Shown: piece after piece, positions 6,604-7,324 of the stretch
Layout of the letters: the number at the start of each line of letters is the position of its first letter
Position numbering within the stretch: the stretch's first letter is position 1
DNA from: SAR116 cluster bacterium
GTDB taxonomy: Bacteria; Pseudomonadota; Alphaproteobacteria; Puniceispirillales; Puniceispirillaceae
Direction: 5' to 3'
NCBI GenBank assembly: GCA_004213025.1
Contig: SHBC01000054.1
Location: 1 to 7,324, forward strand
Length of the DNA: 7,324 bases
Notes under the pieces: model-generated
Seen by the model: the letters and a program-made list of their open reading frames with translations, nothing else
Database searches by the model: none
What the model was told of the DNA's origin: nothing
Made by a program: the position numbers and the translations under genes

Positions 6604-7324
6604 TCAGCTTTCGCGTGGCGCCGGTGGCAGGTCGTCCTCATCGGAAATCGCCGCCTTGCCGGCATCGTCATGAAGGCGGGTCGGCGACAGCCTGTCTTCC
6701 ATGTCATTCAATCTGGCACGCAGCGACTGCACCTCGGCAATCAACGCATCGATGGTCTTGGCGCGCGGGTCGATTTCGTCAGGGTTGCTGACGCCGTAAG
6801 CTGTAAAACTGCTGCTTTCGGGAACGGGCTTCGATTTTGCGGTCATCTGGCGGGCCGGCACTCCGACCACTGTCGCACCCGCAGGGACATCGCGCGTTAC
6901 AACCGAGTTTCCACCAACCTTGGCGCCGTCATTCACGATGAGGTCGCCAAGGATCTGCGCCCCGGACCCGACAATGACATTGTCGCCAAGGGTGGGGTGG
7001 CGCTTGACCGATCGCTGCGATTGCGAATCCACAGCCGGAAGAACACCGCCAAGCGTCACACCCTGATAGAGCGTGACATTGCGACCGATCACAGCGGTCT
7101 CGCCGATGACGACCCCCGATCCGTGATCGACAAAGAAGCCACAGCCGATGCTGGCGCCAGGGTGGATTTCTATTCCGGTGAACAGCCGGGCAAGCTGCAT
7201 GATGAATCGTGCCGGAAACCGGACGCCCACACGCCAGAGCGGATTGGCAATGCGATAGGCCAGCATCACCTGGAAGCTTGGATACAGAAACATCGCTGCC
7301 AGCTTGTTGCCGGCAGCTGGGTCG
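6604..7324 (-). CDS. cysE: Serine O-acetyltransferase CysE, 5' end cut by the window
   Basis: Transfers acetyl from acetyl-CoA to L-serine, giving O-acetylserine, the carbon skeleton for cysteine synthesis in the cytoplasm. The left-handed beta-helix hexapeptide repeats run through residues 40-148 (counting from the Met codon at 7293). The catalytic histidine lies in VDHGSG (D56, H57), with KRHPTLGDN (97-105) and GVPARQM (144-150) also matching the family. An in-frame ATG occurs at 7293, but the frame stays open to the window edge and reads DPAAGNKLAA just before it, which resembles the conserved RDPA-containing N-terminal helix of CysE. The real start is therefore probably beyond 7324. After the helix come a Ser-rich linker, a likely coiled coil (about 178-203) and an acidic tail ending in PRES. 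It is first in the visible minus-strand run and is followed after 9 bases by the cysteine desulfurase. Confidence 0.95.
   Translation of the reverse strand, partial: DPAAGNKLAAMFLYPSFQVMLAYRIANPLWRVGVRFPARFIMQLARLFTGIEIHPGASIGCGFFVDHGSGVVIGETAVIGRNVTLYQGVTLGGVLPAVDSQSQRSVKRHPTLGDNVIVGSGAQILGDLIVNDGAKVGGNSVVTRDVPAGATVVGVPARQMTAKSKPVPESSSFTAYGVSNPDEIDPRAKTIDALIAEVQSLRARLNDMEDRLSPTRLHDDAGKAAISDEDDLPPAPRES

Noticed and set aside
7291..7293. ATG at 7293 as the true cysE start
   Set aside because: The frame is open to the window edge and the preceding residues, DPAAGNKLAA, look like the conserved CysE N-terminal helix, so this is probably an internal Met.

Overview
The window carries six protein-coding genes packed almost end to end, with no RNA genes, insertion sequences or CRISPR arrays visible. 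The high GC content of the minus-strand genes and the forms of CysE, MnmA and the AMP-forming acyl-CoA ligase suggest an alphaproteobacterium. A marine SAR116-like or Rhodospirillales-like lineage is plausible, but this is inferred from protein style and not proven.

Left part (11-2143, plus strand): one large membrane protein of the STT3/PglB/AglB family, the catalytic subunit of oligosaccharyltransferase. All hallmark motifs can be read: an Asp in the first external loop, a DTD motif, TIxE, the GNR Arg and WWDYG. The position that forms the arginine selecting an acidic residue at -2 in Campylobacter PglB appears to be Asn here, which predicts a relaxed N-glycosylation sequon. This gene looks lower in GC than its neighbours. 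No glycan-assembly genes are visible in the window.

Right part (2154-7324, minus strand, transcribed right to left): cysE (serine acetyltransferase, 5' end cut by the window edge), a short NifS/IscS-type cysteine desulfurase, an ISC-type [2Fe-2S] ferredoxin, mnmA (tRNA 2-thiouridylase) and an AlkK-like acyl-CoA ligase. Gaps are 9, 79, 41 and 40 bases, consistent with one operon. The first four form a logical sulfur line: activation of serine for cysteine synthesis, release of sulfur from cysteine, an electron carrier for Fe-S assembly, and use of persulfide sulfur for wobble-uridine thiolation. The acyl-CoA ligase is a metabolic add-on at the end. It has a strong ribosome binding site and begins with four exact 5-residue repeats encoded by a 15-bp tandem repeat.

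The oligosaccharyltransferase and acyl-CoA ligase genes converge with only 10 bases between their stop codons and no visible terminator there. No intergenic stretch exceeds 100 bases. The best candidates for something under-described are the PglB-like enzyme with its altered specificity position and the in-frame tandem repeat in the ligase.
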